Below are positions 14,683-23,063 of a stretch of 23,958 nt of DNA, one piece after another (the stretch's first letter is position 1; each line of letters starts with the position of its first letter). A program made the translations under genes and the position numbers. This DNA is from an uncultured Erysipelotrichaceae bacterium (lineage in GTDB: Bacteria > Bacillota_I > Bacilli_A > Erysipelotrichales > Erysipelotrichaceae), in NCBI GenBank assembly GCA_937900565.1, contig CALCFG010000107.1, positions 1-23,958 of the forward strand, given 5' to 3'. Below the pieces are notes generated by a model, which searched no databases, was not told the DNA's origin, and worked only from the letters and a program-made list of their open reading frames with translations.

Positions 14683-16221
14683 CTACCAATCAAGTCCATC
14701 ACAATTAAGGTAATCACAAGCATTACCTGCTACACCATTAACCCATACCCCCAAATGGACGTGAGGTCCAGTTGTTTTACCTGTCGTACCAATTTGACCA
14801 ATAATGTCACCTTTTTCTACAACTTGTCCAACCGTTACAAATGGTGGCACATTCATGTGATTGTATTGACTCTTTAAACCATTATTATGGTTAATTAAAC
14901 ACCAGTTACCACGAACAGAGTCATAACCAACATATTCAACAACCCCATTATCCACTGCATAAATATTACCGTAGCGATTATAGAAATTTTGAATATCTGT
15001 ACCATTATGTCCATAATATCCTGGATGTACAGGGTCCCAGTTTACGCGTGAACTAATTCTAGGTACATCCACTGGCCAACGCCATGTACCCGTACCAATA
15101 CCAGGAATAACTTTTGTTCCTTGACGAATAATAGCTTGTTGTGGCATCGTTACCGTTTGTGAACTTAATTCTACTGCATCCACAACTTGTCCATTAACCC
15201 AGTTTTCTAAACGCAATACATTACGTGAACCATCCATTGCTTCTTGTTGCACAATCGATTCACCCACCCTTACTGTTTCATCTTCGACATAAATCGGAGA
15301 ATCTGGGTAAACAATTTCATTAGTTAATGTTTCTTTTTGTACAACTACATCAATTGGCGAATTTAACCATGTAACAATTAAATCAGTTCCTGGAACTAAC
15401 GATTGATCCACGTTTTTAATTGTTTCAGAATTTAAAATACGTAACCGTTCACTATCCAATCCATAACGAGATGCAAGCGCATATATGGACTCATACGGTT
15501 GAACTTGTGTATATTCTATTTCAGATTCAGTCCCATATTTTAAATAATAAAATACTTGATCATACCGAGTCATTATTTCATCAACATATGCATAGGCTTT
15601 TCGCATTGTTATATCTTGAACAATATCAATATCTACATTTTGACTACCATATTCATTCAATGACTCATGACTCCCACCCGTTCTAAGTAATTCAAGATCT
15701 GAGCCAACAAACAATCCTAAATAATCCATTAACGCTTCGTTATAGATGGATTCATCTTGTACATAAATGGTTGCATAAGTTCCATTTTCATCACTAAAAT
15801 CAATCGCATTGGTAGTAATCATGTAATCATTAACATCCGCCAAATAAGCTACTAATTCATCATCTTTGTCTTCATAATATAAAAATGATGGTTCAGGTGC
15901 GACTGTAATCCGTTTCCCAAAGACGACACTTGAGTTGGGGAAATTTTCCGAATACTCATTTTTATAAACTGAATTCAATAAAGCTTGTACTTTATTGTAA
16001 TCATGAATATAACCAACCAATTCATCGTCAACAGCTACTTTAAATACTGTATGCGTAGATAAATCTTTCTTAATTACTGCTTGATCAATAACAGTTGTAA
16101 TATTTAATTCCAAAGCGGCCACTTCATGATTAAAAATACTACTTTGGTTTAATATAATGGTTAAACCCAAACTAGCCATGGCACATAGGATTATTAATAC
16201 AAATGAGCGATGTTGTTTCAT
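14683..16221 (-). CDS. M23 peptidoglycan endopeptidase with LysM and G5 domains
   Basis: A 512-residue exported protein. Residues 5-26 are an uncleaved or cleavable signal segment, followed by a long N-terminal region (40-235) I cannot assign. A LysM-like segment lies at about 238-284 (QPYESIYALASRYGLDSERLRILN), a G5-type domain at about 290-370 and an M23 lysostaphin-like domain at about 380-500. The M23 zinc ligands are His405 and Asp409 (GHNGTD) and His489 in GPHVHLG, with His487 in the same motif. It should bind and cut peptidoglycan cross-bridges outside the cell. It starts 8 bp after dnaB, with AAGGAAG as ribosome site, so a cell-wall hydrolase is transcribed together with the replicative helicase. 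It ends the operon. Confidence 0.92.
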   Translation of the reverse strand: MKQHRSFVLIILCAMASLGLTIILNQSSIFNHEVAALELNITTVIDQAVIKKDLSTHTVFKVAVDDELVGYIHDYNKVQALLNSVYKNEYSENFPNSSVVFGKRITVAPEPSFLYYEDKDDELVAYLADVNDYMITTNAIDFSDENGTYATIYVQDESIYNEALMDYLGLFVGSDLELLRTGGSHESLNEYGSQNVDIDIVQDITMRKAYAYVDEIMTRYDQVFYYLKYGTESEIEYTQVQPYESIYALASRYGLDSERLRILNSETIKNVDQSLVPGTDLIVTWLNSPIDVVVQKETLTNEIVYPDSPIYVEDETVRVGESIVQQEAMDGSRNVLRLENWVNGQVVDAVELSSQTVTMPQQAIIRQGTKVIPGIGTGTWRWPVDVPRISSRVNWDPVHPGYYGHNGTDIQNFYNRYGNIYAVDNGVVEYVGYDSVRGNWCLINHNNGLKSQYNHMNVPPFVTVGQVVEKGDIIGQIGTTGKTTGPHVHLGVWVNGVAGNACDYLNCDGLDW

Positions 16222-16229
16222 AGACTTCC

Positions 16230-17564
16230 TTATTGTTCTTGGTTATTTTCCAAGTTATATACGCCAGAAAAGTTCCCATTAAAAGCCAATTTAACAGTGC
16301 GTGTTGCACCATTACGATGTTTCGCAATATTAACTTCATTTCCACCATTGGCAATGGATGCTTCTTTGGCTTCTTTATTGTAATATGCATCCCGATATAA
16401 CAACATGATAACGTCCGCATCTTGTTCGATTGCTCCCGATTCACGTAAATCTGACATCATTGGACGTTTATCATCCCTAGCCTCCACACCCCGGCTTAAT
16501 TGCGATAATGCAATAATCGGAACATTTAATTCACGGGCTAATGCTTTTAAGTTACGGCTAATTTCACTGACTTCCTGTTGCCGATTATCCCCAGCACGAC
16601 CATTACCGCGAATCAATTGAATATAGTCGATTAAAATACAATCTAACCCATGATCATTGCGTAATTTACGACATTTAACAGCAATTTCAGATACAGTTAC
16701 CCCAGGGGTATCATCAAAGAACAAGGGCGCTTCTTTGACATTAGCTGCTGCTTCATGCAACGCATTCCATTCTTCCCCATTTAAGTAGCCATTACGTAAA
16801 TGATCACTTGGAACATTACTTTTAAACGATAAAATACGATTCATTAATTGGGTACTTGGCATTTCCAAACTGAAGAAAGCTACTTTAGAACCATTTAGTG
16901 CCATATTGGCAGCAATATCCACTGCGACTGCAGATTTTCCTACAGAAGGACGGGCAGCCAATATAATTAAATCTCCACGTTGAAACCCATGGGTAATGCG
17001 ATCAATATCATTATAGAAACATTTAACACCCGTAATATTACTTTTGTTATCTGCCATTTGACTGATTTTATCCAATACCGCATTCACAACGAACGTAGAT
17101 GATTGAAATTCTCCACTCTTTCGATTTCGTGTGACATTCAGAATAGATTCTTCACTTTGACTTAAAAAGCTAGCCACATCAATGGCACCACTCATTGCAT
17201 TTTGTTTAATGCTATCGCACGCTTGGATAAGAGAGCGCATTTGATGTTTTTCTTTTAAAATATCAATATACGATTGAACATTCATACTGGAAATGGAATA
17301 ATCACAACATTGATATATATAGTCAATTCCACCTACAGTGGTTAATTGATTATGATCACGTAATGTATCAATAACAATGGATGAATCCACTTGCTTATTC
17401 GCATTTACCAAGGCATAAATGCAATTAAATACAGTTGCATTTGCAGGATTATGGAAATCTTGATCGTTTAATCCAGATTGCACAGCAAAATTGGCCACTT
17501 GACCATCCACCATCATATTCCCTAGTAGGGCCATTTCTGTTTCATAACTTGCTGGCATTTCCAT
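16230..17564 (-). CDS. dnaB: Replicative DNA helicase DnaB
   Basis: A 444-residue hexameric 5'-3' helicase of the replication fork (called DnaC in Bacillus subtilis). The N-terminal helical domain covers about residues 5-105. The RecA-type C-terminal domain has Walker A ARPSVGKS (204-211), Walker B CILIDYIQLI, and family motifs LSQLSRGVEARDDKRPMMSDLRESGAIEQDAD. Length is normal. AAGGAG lies 9 nt before ATG 17564. It sits 17 bp behind rplI and 8 bp ahead of the M23 peptidase gene; rplI-dnaB order is typical of Bacillota. Confidence 0.97.
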   Translation of the reverse strand: MEMPASYETEMALLGNMMVDGQVANFAVQSGLNDQDFHNPANATVFNCIYALVNANKQVDSSIVIDTLRDHNQLTTVGGIDYIYQCCDYSISSMNVQSYIDILKEKHQMRSLIQACDSIKQNAMSGAIDVASFLSQSEESILNVTRNRKSGEFQSSTFVVNAVLDKISQMADNKSNITGVKCFYNDIDRITHGFQRGDLIILAARPSVGKSAVAVDIAANMALNGSKVAFFSLEMPSTQLMNRILSFKSNVPSDHLRNGYLNGEEWNALHEAAANVKEAPLFFDDTPGVTVSEIAVKCRKLRNDHGLDCILIDYIQLIRGNGRAGDNRQQEVSEISRNLKALARELNVPIIALSQLSRGVEARDDKRPMMSDLRESGAIEQDADVIMLLYRDAYYNKEAKEASIANGGNEVNIAKHRNGATRTVKLAFNGNFSGVYNLENNQEQ

Positions 17565-17581
17565 AAATCATTTCTCCTTAC

Positions 17582-18034
17582 TTAAGCTTGTTTTGGTGTA
17601 ACACTTACGACGATTTCACCAATGACACCTTTATATAATTCCACATGGTATCGCGTAATACCAAAAGCTGTAATACCTGTTTTTTCAACAAACTTTTTCT
17701 TATCAACCACAATGTTATGTTTATCTTTTAAAGCTTGCACAACATGTTTAGTACTGATAGAGCCACACATACGTCCTTGCGCACCAGCTTTTTCTTTAAA
17801 TTCTAATTTAATAGATTTTAATTGTTCTTGCACTTGCAATGCCAATTGTTTTAATTCTACTTGGCGTTTTGCTTCATCCGCTTCTTGTTGCGCCAATACT
17901 TTGGCACTGGTTTGAGTATAAGCAACCGCAAAACCACGGGCAATTAAGAAATTACGAGCATAACCATCCGCAACTTCTACAATCGCATCTTTTTTACCCA
18001 CTTTGGGTGTATCTTTTAATAAAATTACTTTCAT
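17582..18034 (-). CDS. rplI: 50S ribosomal protein bL9
   Basis: A 150-residue ribosomal protein with the family signature near the start (GYARNFLIARGFA), a central lysine- and glutamate-rich helix (about 45-80) and the C-terminal RNA-binding domain with GSISTKHV. Full length. The ATG overlaps the gdpP stop by 4 bp (ATGA) and has GAGGT upstream. It binds 23S rRNA near the L1 stalk. Confidence 0.97.
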   Translation of the reverse strand: MKVILLKDTPKVGKKDAIVEVADGYARNFLIARGFAVAYTQTSAKVLAQQEADEAKRQVELKQLALQVQEQLKSIKLEFKEKAGAQGRMCGSISTKHVVQALKDKHNIVVDKKKFVEKTGITAFGITRYHVELYKGVIGEIVVSVTPKQA

Positions 18035-19986
18035 GCATTTACCTCATTTATTCTTCGTTCAATGGCTTCCACTAATTCTTGGCGAAGCTGTACCATATTA
18101 ACATCACTTCGTTGACTTGCAGCCGCTGTTCGGTGTCCGCCACCTTTTAAATCTTCCATAATCACTTGCACATTAACTTCGCCACCACTTCGCGCACTAA
18201 TACCAATTTGTTTATCATCCAATTTTGCCATAACAAAGACTGCCTTGGCATTATCGATATCCATTAAGTCATCCGCAATTTGACTCATAAAGCTACGCGT
18301 GGTAACAATGTCTTGCATTATTAAATAATAGCCTGGGAACAATTGCACCGTTTGATTCAACCAATTAATCTTAGCTTCAAATTCTTTGTAAGAATCCTTT
18401 AATAATTGATCCACTAATACAGAATCAGCCCGTAAATCCAATAATTTACTTGCCGCATCAAACGTTCGTTGCCCACTACGATTTTTAAAGCGTTGTGTAT
18501 CAACAATAATACCTGCATACATAATGGTCGCGACCATACTGTCAACTTGTATTTGATGACCCATATACGAGAAAAATTCAGTTACCATTTCACTGGTTGA
18601 CGAGCAACCTGGTTCAATATAAACCATCATTGGTTGGATAATTAAATCTTCTGGTCGTCGATGATGATCGATAATAATTACTTTATTGGCTTGTTTTACC
18701 ATATTAGCTGCATTACATTGCATCATCGAGTTATGATCCGTCATAATCACTAACGTATCTTTCTCCAATTCATTAATGGCTTGACTTTCAGTTATAAAAT
18801 GGAATTGTTCATCAAAATAAGCTTGATTATCTTCTATAAATGCATTCACTTTGCTTTCAATTCCACCGCTTTTTAAAACAATGGAATTACGTTTATTTAA
18901 ACTATTGGCAATACTACTTAAACCTAACAAAGCACCAACGCAATCAAAATCAGCTTCTTTATGACCAACAAGAATTACATTGGAACAACGTGAAATCATA
19001 TCGCGTAATGCATGCGCCATTACTCGTGCACGTACTCGTGATCGTTTTTCACTGGCTTCACTGTTACCCCCAAAGAAAATAACATCTTTTCCGTCTTGTT
19101 TAATGGCCACTTGGTCCCCTCCCCGTGATTGGGCTAATTCCATGCCATTGACAACGTAATCATCCAATAACGATAGATCATTGCTACCATAAGCAAAGGA
19201 CATACTTAATGTGATCATTAAGTCTAATTCCAACGCTTGTTCTCTTACTTGTTTAAGTATAGAAAATCGGTCATTATCGGCCATCTTACGATAACTTCGG
19301 TAATTCATTATTAAATAGTAACGATCATTTCGAATACGTTTACACACTATTTGATGTTGTTTGCACCAATTGATAATACCCGTACGTATTGTACCATTAA
19401 CTTGTGCTGCTACGTATTCATCTTCATAACGCGTGGATTCATCGAAGTTATCGATATTAATCATCCCAACAACCGGTTGTTCAAAGGTACTCTTATCTTT
19501 AAAAATAACTTCATTGGTTTCATCTTTTAAAAACAAAACTTGTCCATCACGACTCTTTTCAATAATAAAGAAATGTTCATCCAAATTAACAACTACTGAG
19601 TCAGAATCCCCTTTTAACAGTTCATCCACTTCAGGTAACCATTCCAACAATTTATGCCCTATACGATTACCATAACCTTGTTGTTCTAAGTAATCACTCA
19701 TCCAAGTTATTACATAAAAATCATCATAGAATATAATACCTGTCTTTGCATTATGCAATGCTTCCAAATAACTTGGTGCTACCGTTTCTTCAATGGCATT
19801 TAATTTATGCGTAATTCCACTTTTAGCTGTTCTAAAAAAAACAATAATGACTCCAATTTGCACAACTAAAAACAATCCTGCTAACAATTGAACTTTATGC
19901 CCAACAAAAAAATTCATCAACAATAAAGCCACTTGTAAAACAATTAACGCTATAATTACGCCATTTCTAACCTTTTGCTTATCCAT
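18031..19986 (-). CDS. gdpP: Cyclic-di-AMP phosphodiesterase GdpP (YybT family)
   Basis: A 651-residue membrane enzyme that hydrolyses c-di-AMP. Two membrane segments (about 10-52), a PAS-like sensor (about 75-160), a degenerate GGDEF domain (about 172-300) and a DHH/DHHA1 phosphodiesterase (about 333-645). Metal-binding residues are present: GHKEADFD (His342, Asp346, Asp348), Asp417 in MTDHN and DHH at 440-442. The DHHA1 glycine loop is GGGHRTAA near 612. It follows yybS by only 5 bp and overlaps rplI by 4 bp. No Shine-Dalgarno sequence precedes ATG 19986; TAAAAT lies 7 nt before it, inside the end of yybS, so coupling or an internal leaderless start are both possible. Confidence 0.95.
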   Translation of the reverse strand: MDKQKVRNGVIIALIVLQVALLLMNFFVGHKVQLLAGLFLVVQIGVIIVFFRTAKSGITHKLNAIEETVAPSYLEALHNAKTGIIFYDDFYVITWMSDYLEQQGYGNRIGHKLLEWLPEVDELLKGDSDSVVVNLDEHFFIIEKSRDGQVLFLKDETNEVIFKDKSTFEQPVVGMINIDNFDESTRYEDEYVAAQVNGTIRTGIINWCKQHQIVCKRIRNDRYYLIMNYRSYRKMADNDRFSILKQVREQALELDLMITLSMSFAYGSNDLSLLDDYVVNGMELAQSRGGDQVAIKQDGKDVIFFGGNSEASEKRSRVRARVMAHALRDMISRCSNVILVGHKEADFDCVGALLGLSSIANSLNKRNSIVLKSGGIESKVNAFIEDNQAYFDEQFHFITESQAINELEKDTLVIMTDHNSMMQCNAANMVKQANKVIIIDHHRRPEDLIIQPMMVYIEPGCSSTSEMVTEFFSYMGHQIQVDSMVATIMYAGIIVDTQRFKNRSGQRTFDAASKLLDLRADSVLVDQLLKDSYKEFEAKINWLNQTVQLFPGYYLIMQDIVTTRSFMSQIADDLMDIDNAKAVFVMAKLDDKQIGISARSGGEVNVQVIMEDLKGGGHRTAAASQRSDVNMVQLRQELVEAIERRINEVNA

Positions 19987-19991
19987 ATCGT

Positions 19992-20900
19992 TTATTTTAA
20001 AACATTTTCGAAAAAATCACTAGTTATATACATGAATCCTAAACACCCAAATAAAACAAAACTCATTGGCATCAATAGAATCAGGAAAAACCAAGCAATC
20101 CATTTAAATTGCCTGCGTTGTTTTCTTTTCAGATAATCACCAATGCCACGCATTCCATAAAAAGTCAAAATACCACATGCAATCATGCCTATCACAGAAA
20201 TTACGGAATATACCGTTAAATTACTTCTGAATTTATTCGCAAATAAAAATCCAATTAATCCAGCCATTAATACATAACCAACCCATTTACTTGGCTTAAC
20301 TTTACGTACCATTTGCTTTGGATTAATCCACTTAAGGCGTAACATAATTAGTTGTCCCAATAAATAGGAAACACATCCTGTTAAAAAAGCATCCAAAACA
20401 ATAGCAAACACCATACAAACAGGCATTATCATTAATAAATCTTGATACGAAAACACTTGACTCACAAACGCAATTTCGCTCATCATCTTTGCCATTGTTT
20501 CCACTTCTAACGTAAAGTTAAATCCAAACAAATTTGCAAAAACAAAAAACATCATAAAATTTGCAATTAATAACACGATGAATAGTCCTGCAAATTGCAT
20601 CGCTTTGGATTGATTGGCTTTCATTAATAATGCACATACATAGCCGCCTAAAAATCCTGCCGCTAAATAAAATACACTGGTGAAATTACCTAACATAAAT
20701 CCAATCAAATATCCCGTAATAACAACCCAAAATCCCATTTTGGCATTGTATTTAACGGTATATAGCATGCTTGGTAATGGGGATAAAAAGATTAAATATA
20801 CTTCCAATAAAGCCCCCGTTAATTGATTCAATAAATAAAACAGTCCCATAAATGCAACACACATTGCACCTGAAACGATTGGTCTGACATCATTTCTCAT
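19992..20900 (-). CDS. yybS: YybS-like membrane protein (DUF2232)
   Basis: A 302-residue polytopic membrane protein with about eight hydrophobic segments. It resembles the YybS/DUF2232 family and has the typical opening (SGAMCVAFMGLFYLLNQLTG, PLPSMLYTVKYN). The molecular function is not established; it is consistently found just before gdpP, as here. Two start codons compete: ATG 20906 has GGAG only 2 nt away, while ATG 20900 has it at 8 nt, so 20900 is preferred. It lies just after the terminator hairpin that follows rpsR, and I see no separate promoter, so its expression may rely on read-through. Confidence 0.82.
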   Translation of the reverse strand: MRNDVRPIVSGAMCVAFMGLFYLLNQLTGALLEVYLIFLSPLPSMLYTVKYNAKMGFWVVITGYLIGFMLGNFTSVFYLAAGFLGGYVCALLMKANQSKAMQFAGLFIVLLIANFMMFFVFANLFGFNFTLEVETMAKMMSEIAFVSQVFSYQDLLMIMPVCMVFAIVLDAFLTGCVSYLLGQLIMLRLKWINPKQMVRKVKPSKWVGYVLMAGLIGFLFANKFRSNLTVYSVISVIGMIACGILTFYGMRGIGDYLKRKQRRQFKWIAWFFLILLMPMSFVLFGCLGFMYITSDFFENVLK

Positions 20901-20915
20901 ACTCATTGCTCCATC

Positions 20916-20942
20916 AAAAAACCTTCCACAAAGGTGGAAGGT
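20916..20942 (-). terminator. Terminator or attenuator between rpsR and yybS
   Basis: A perfect 9-bp stem ACCTTCCAC (20921-20929) / GTGGAAGGT (20934-20942) with a 4-nt loop, and six T on the minus strand directly after it. It lies 8 bp after the rpsR stop and immediately before the yybS ribosome site, so it separates ribosomal-protein expression from yybS-gdpP-rplI-dnaB. Confidence 0.9.
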
Positions 20943-20949
20943 AACATAA

Positions 20950-21180
20950 TTAGTCGGCTACGTAAGGTAATAAAGCCATTTCACGTGCACGTTTAATTGC
21001 AACTGCTAATTCTCTTTGGTATTTAGCACTTGTACCAGTTACACGACGTGGGATAATTTTACCATTAGGTGCGATGAATTTTTTTAATAATTCAACGTCT
21101 TTGTAATCGATATATTTAATATTATTTTTTGTAAAATAACAAACTTTTTTACGTCCGATTCTTTGTTTTTTAAAAGCCAT
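20950..21180 (-). CDS. rpsR: 30S ribosomal protein bS18
   Basis: A 76-residue basic protein with family features: RKKVCYF, IDYKDVELLKKFI, GKIIPRRVTGTSAKYQREL and IKRAREMALLPY. It forms a pair with bS6 on the 30S platform. ATG 21180 is preferred over one at 21201 because AAAGGAGA precedes it and bS18 proteins start near MAFKK. Third gene of rpsF-ssb-rpsR. Confidence 0.97.
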   Translation of the reverse strand: MAFKKQRIGRKKVCYFTKNNIKYIDYKDVELLKKFIAPNGKIIPRRVTGTSAKYQRELAVAIKRAREMALLPYVAD

Positions 21181-21200
21181 GAACTTTCTCCTTTCAACCA

Positions 21201-21686
21201 TTAAAATGGTAAGTCATCACTGCTTATATCCAATGATGGCCCATTTGCTAAATCCCCGAAATCGCCCATTGGTTGGTTCATAGGATTGCTCATTACCGGA
21301 TTATTCATTGCCGGTTGATAGCCATTATTGACAAAATTATTTGCAGTGGTTTGGTTATTCGTTGGACCAGGTCCAATTAATGTAACACGGTCACACGTAA
21401 CTTCTGTCGTGTAAACCTTTCTGCCATCGGCACCATCATAGCTGCCTGTCGTTATGTGACCTTCAACACCCACAATACGACCTTTGCTTGCATAAGATGA
21501 TAAATAATCCGCACTTTGACGCCATGCTACGCACGTAATAAAGTCCGCATTATTGCTACCGTCCGCATTTTTACTACCCACACGATCACAAGCCAAAGTA
21601 AATCGCGCTACCGATAAACCATTCGGTGTTTTACGCAATTCAATATCGCGGACCAAACGTCCGACTAAAACTACTTTATTAATCAT
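21201..21686 (-). CDS. ssb: Single-stranded DNA-binding protein
   Basis: A 161-residue SSB: N-terminal OB-fold (about 1-105, VVLVGRLVRDIELRKTPNG, FITCVAWRQSADYLSSYASKG), a flexible Asn-, Pro- and Met-rich linker, and the acidic protein-binding tip DDLPF at the end. It coats single-stranded DNA at forks and recruits partner proteins. Located between rpsF and rpsR as in most Bacillota, with AGGAGG just before ATG 21686. Confidence 0.97.
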   Translation of the reverse strand: MINKVVLVGRLVRDIELRKTPNGLSVARFTLACDRVGSKNADGSNNADFITCVAWRQSADYLSSYASKGRIVGVEGHITTGSYDGADGRKVYTTEVTCDRVTLIGPGPTNNQTTANNFVNNGYQPAMNNPVMSNPMNQPMGDFGDLANGPSLDISSDDLPF

Positions 21687-21707
21687 GAAGGCCTCCTATT
21701 TTTGATC

Positions 21708-21995
21708 CTACGCTTGATCAACAGTGATCATATGGCGTACGATGTTTTTGTTGATACGTGTTAAACGATCAAATTCTGCTACGCATGCATTATCTGCTGC
21801 AAATTTAATAACTGCATAGTAACCTTTTTTCATGTGATCAATAGGGTACGCCAAATCTTTCATTCCCCATTCATCCACATTAGAAATGCTACCACCATTA
21901 GATGTGATTACTTCTTGTAATCCGTTTAAAGCTACTTTGCGTGCTTCATCATCTAAATTTGCATTGATAATAACCATTACTTCATATTTTTTCAT
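21708..21995 (-). CDS. rpsF: 30S ribosomal protein bS6
   Basis: A 95-residue protein of the bS6 fold: KKYEVMVIINANLDDEA, WGMKDLAYPIDHMKKGYYAVIKF and a C-terminal RINKNIVRHMITV. First gene of rpsF-ssb-rpsR. AAGGAGG precedes the start at 21995. The leader can fold as an S6:S18 binding element that overlaps this site. Confidence 0.97.
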   Translation of the reverse strand: MKKYEVMVIINANLDDEARKVALNGLQEVITSNGGSISNVDEWGMKDLAYPIDHMKKGYYAVIKFAADNACVAEFDRLTRINKNIVRHMITVDQA

Positions 21996-22002
21996 GTATA
22001 TT

Positions 22003-22048
22003 ATCCTCCTTCCGGTTTAACAGGTTATTCTCATAAATAACCAAGGAG
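22003..22048 (-). promoter_or_regulatory. S6:S18-binding autoregulatory leader of rpsF
   Basis: In the minus-strand RNA, CTCCTT (22048-22043) pairs with AAGGAG (22011-22006). Within it, GGTTATT (22042-22036) pairs with AATAACC (22029-22023), leaving a single-stranded TGTTAAACCGG (22022-22012) that carries the CCG trinucleotide. Two stacked stems with a CCG-containing bulge in the rpsF leader is the layout described for the S6:S18 RNA motif in many bacteria. The outer stem uses the Shine-Dalgarno bases, so protein binding would block translation when S6 and S18 are in excess. Confidence 0.65.
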
Positions 22049-22065
22049 CTAATCGCTCGCTATTT

Positions 22066-22094
22066 ATGATAACAAACAAATCTGTCCATCACAA
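22066..22094 (-). promoter_or_regulatory. Promoter of the rpsF operon
   Basis: On the minus strand TTGTGA (22089-22094), a 17-bp spacer, then TATCAT (22066-22071). Transcription from about 22059 would make a leader of roughly 64 nt that contains the whole S6:S18 element. Confidence 0.6.
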
Positions 22095-22122
22095 CGATTA
22101 TTTTAACATTTACTCATTTTTT

Positions 22123-22153
22123 AAAAAGATCATACCCACATTGGATATGATCT
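22123..22153 (-). terminator. Rho-independent terminator of nagB
   Basis: An 11-bp stem AGATCATACCC (22127-22137) / GGATATGATCT (22143-22153) with one G-U pair in RNA and a 5-nt loop, followed on the minus strand by TTTTT. It lies 7 bp after the nagB stop codon. Confidence 0.9.
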
Positions 22154-22160
22154 GCATGAA

Positions 22161-22892
22161 TTATTTAGTTAATAATGCTGCTGCTTCTTTATCTACGATT
22201 ACAGTAACATCGTTATGTTTTTGTAAGATAGAAGCTGGGCAATCTTCACTGATTTCACCTTCAACCATTGCTTTAATAGCTTCAGCCTTATTGCTACCAT
22301 TGGCAACTAATAAAATCTTACCCGCTTTCATAATCGTAGCAATACCCATAGTAATGGCATGTGTAGGCACTTCTTCACCAAGCGGATCAAAGAAACGGGC
22401 ATTATCTTTACGTGTTTTTTCTTTTAATTCAACAATATGTGTTAATGTATCAAAGCTTGTTCCTGGTTCGTTAAAACCAATATGACCATTCGCTCCAATA
22501 CCTAACAATTGAATATCCACATGATAATCATCCATGGCTTTTTCATAATCTGCACATGCTTTTTCTAAATCATCTGTATCCCCTAAAGGTACGTGTGTAT
22601 TTTCTTCAGGAATACCAATACCATCAAATAAATTAGTATGCATGAATGAATAATAAGATTCACTGTGGCTCTTTGGTAAACCAACATATTCATCCAAATT
22701 GAATGTTGTTACTTTACTGTAATCACGACCTGTAGTTTCGTGATCTTTAATCATATTTTTGTAAAGCCCAATTGGTGAAGACCCCGTAGCTAAACCCAAA
22801 ACAGGATTTTCTTTACTGTCCAATACTTCCTTCATTACTTTGAATGCTTCATCACTAATTTGATCATAATTGTCAACAACGATAACTTTCAT
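22161..22892 (-). CDS. nagB: Glucosamine-6-phosphate deaminase
   Basis: A 243-residue enzyme converting glucosamine-6-P to fructose-6-P and ammonia, the step after NagA. Motifs: the phosphate-binding LATGSSP (34-40), the catalytic Asp in NLDEYVGL (Asp67), GIGANGHIGFNEPG (His137, Glu142) and THAITMGIATI. Its length matches the short, monomer-type NagB of Bacillota rather than the longer allosteric E. coli form. AGGAGG precedes ATG 22892. It lies downstream of an aldose epimerase gene with a repeat-rich 171-bp gap between, and is far from nagA. Confidence 0.96.
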   Translation of the reverse strand: MKVIVVDNYDQISDEAFKVMKEVLDSKENPVLGLATGSSPIGLYKNMIKDHETTGRDYSKVTTFNLDEYVGLPKSHSESYYSFMHTNLFDGIGIPEENTHVPLGDTDDLEKACADYEKAMDDYHVDIQLLGIGANGHIGFNEPGTSFDTLTHIVELKEKTRKDNARFFDPLGEEVPTHAITMGIATIMKAGKILLVANGSNKAEAIKAMVEGEISEDCPASILQKHNDVTVIVDKEAAALLTK

Positions 22893-23063
22893 TTAATAAA
22901 ACCTCCTGATTATTGCTGTTTGAACAACGTTAATTAACGTTTCTTGCTTCGTCCAAAGATAGTTTAGAGCTCTGTCTGCAAGCGTGATGTTCAATCAAAC
23001 GATTTCGACTGTTCAATTCCGTATGTTTGATTGGTAATACCGAATACGCTTCGGATATTAATA
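22893..23063 (-). promoter_or_regulatory. Repeat-rich leader of nagB
   Basis: No gene. It holds the perfect 16-bp palindrome AACGTTAATTAACGTT (22926-22941), the inverted repeat CAATCAAAC (22992-23000) / GTTTGATTG (23025-23033), TGTTCAAT twice as direct repeats 22 bp apart (22988-22995, 23010-23017) and once inverted as TTGAACA (22920-22926), and a small CCGAA/TTCGG hairpin (23040-23054) just after the epimerase stop, without a T-run. Probable operators or leader structure. No clear -35/-10 pair could be placed. Confidence 0.45.

Noticed and set aside
22066..22485. 139-codon plus-strand frame across the nagB terminator
   Set aside because: It is antisense to nagB, crosses a terminator and promoter region, and shows no protein-like composition.
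23040..23054. CCGAA/TTCGG hairpin as terminator of the epimerase gene
   Set aside because: The stem is only 5 bp and no T-run follows on the minus strand, so it is noted only as structure in the leader.
22893..23063. glmS-type ribozyme or T-box leader before nagB
   Set aside because: No T-box specifier or TGGNACCGCG-like sequence and no recognisable ribozyme core. The visible structure is simple palindromes and repeats.
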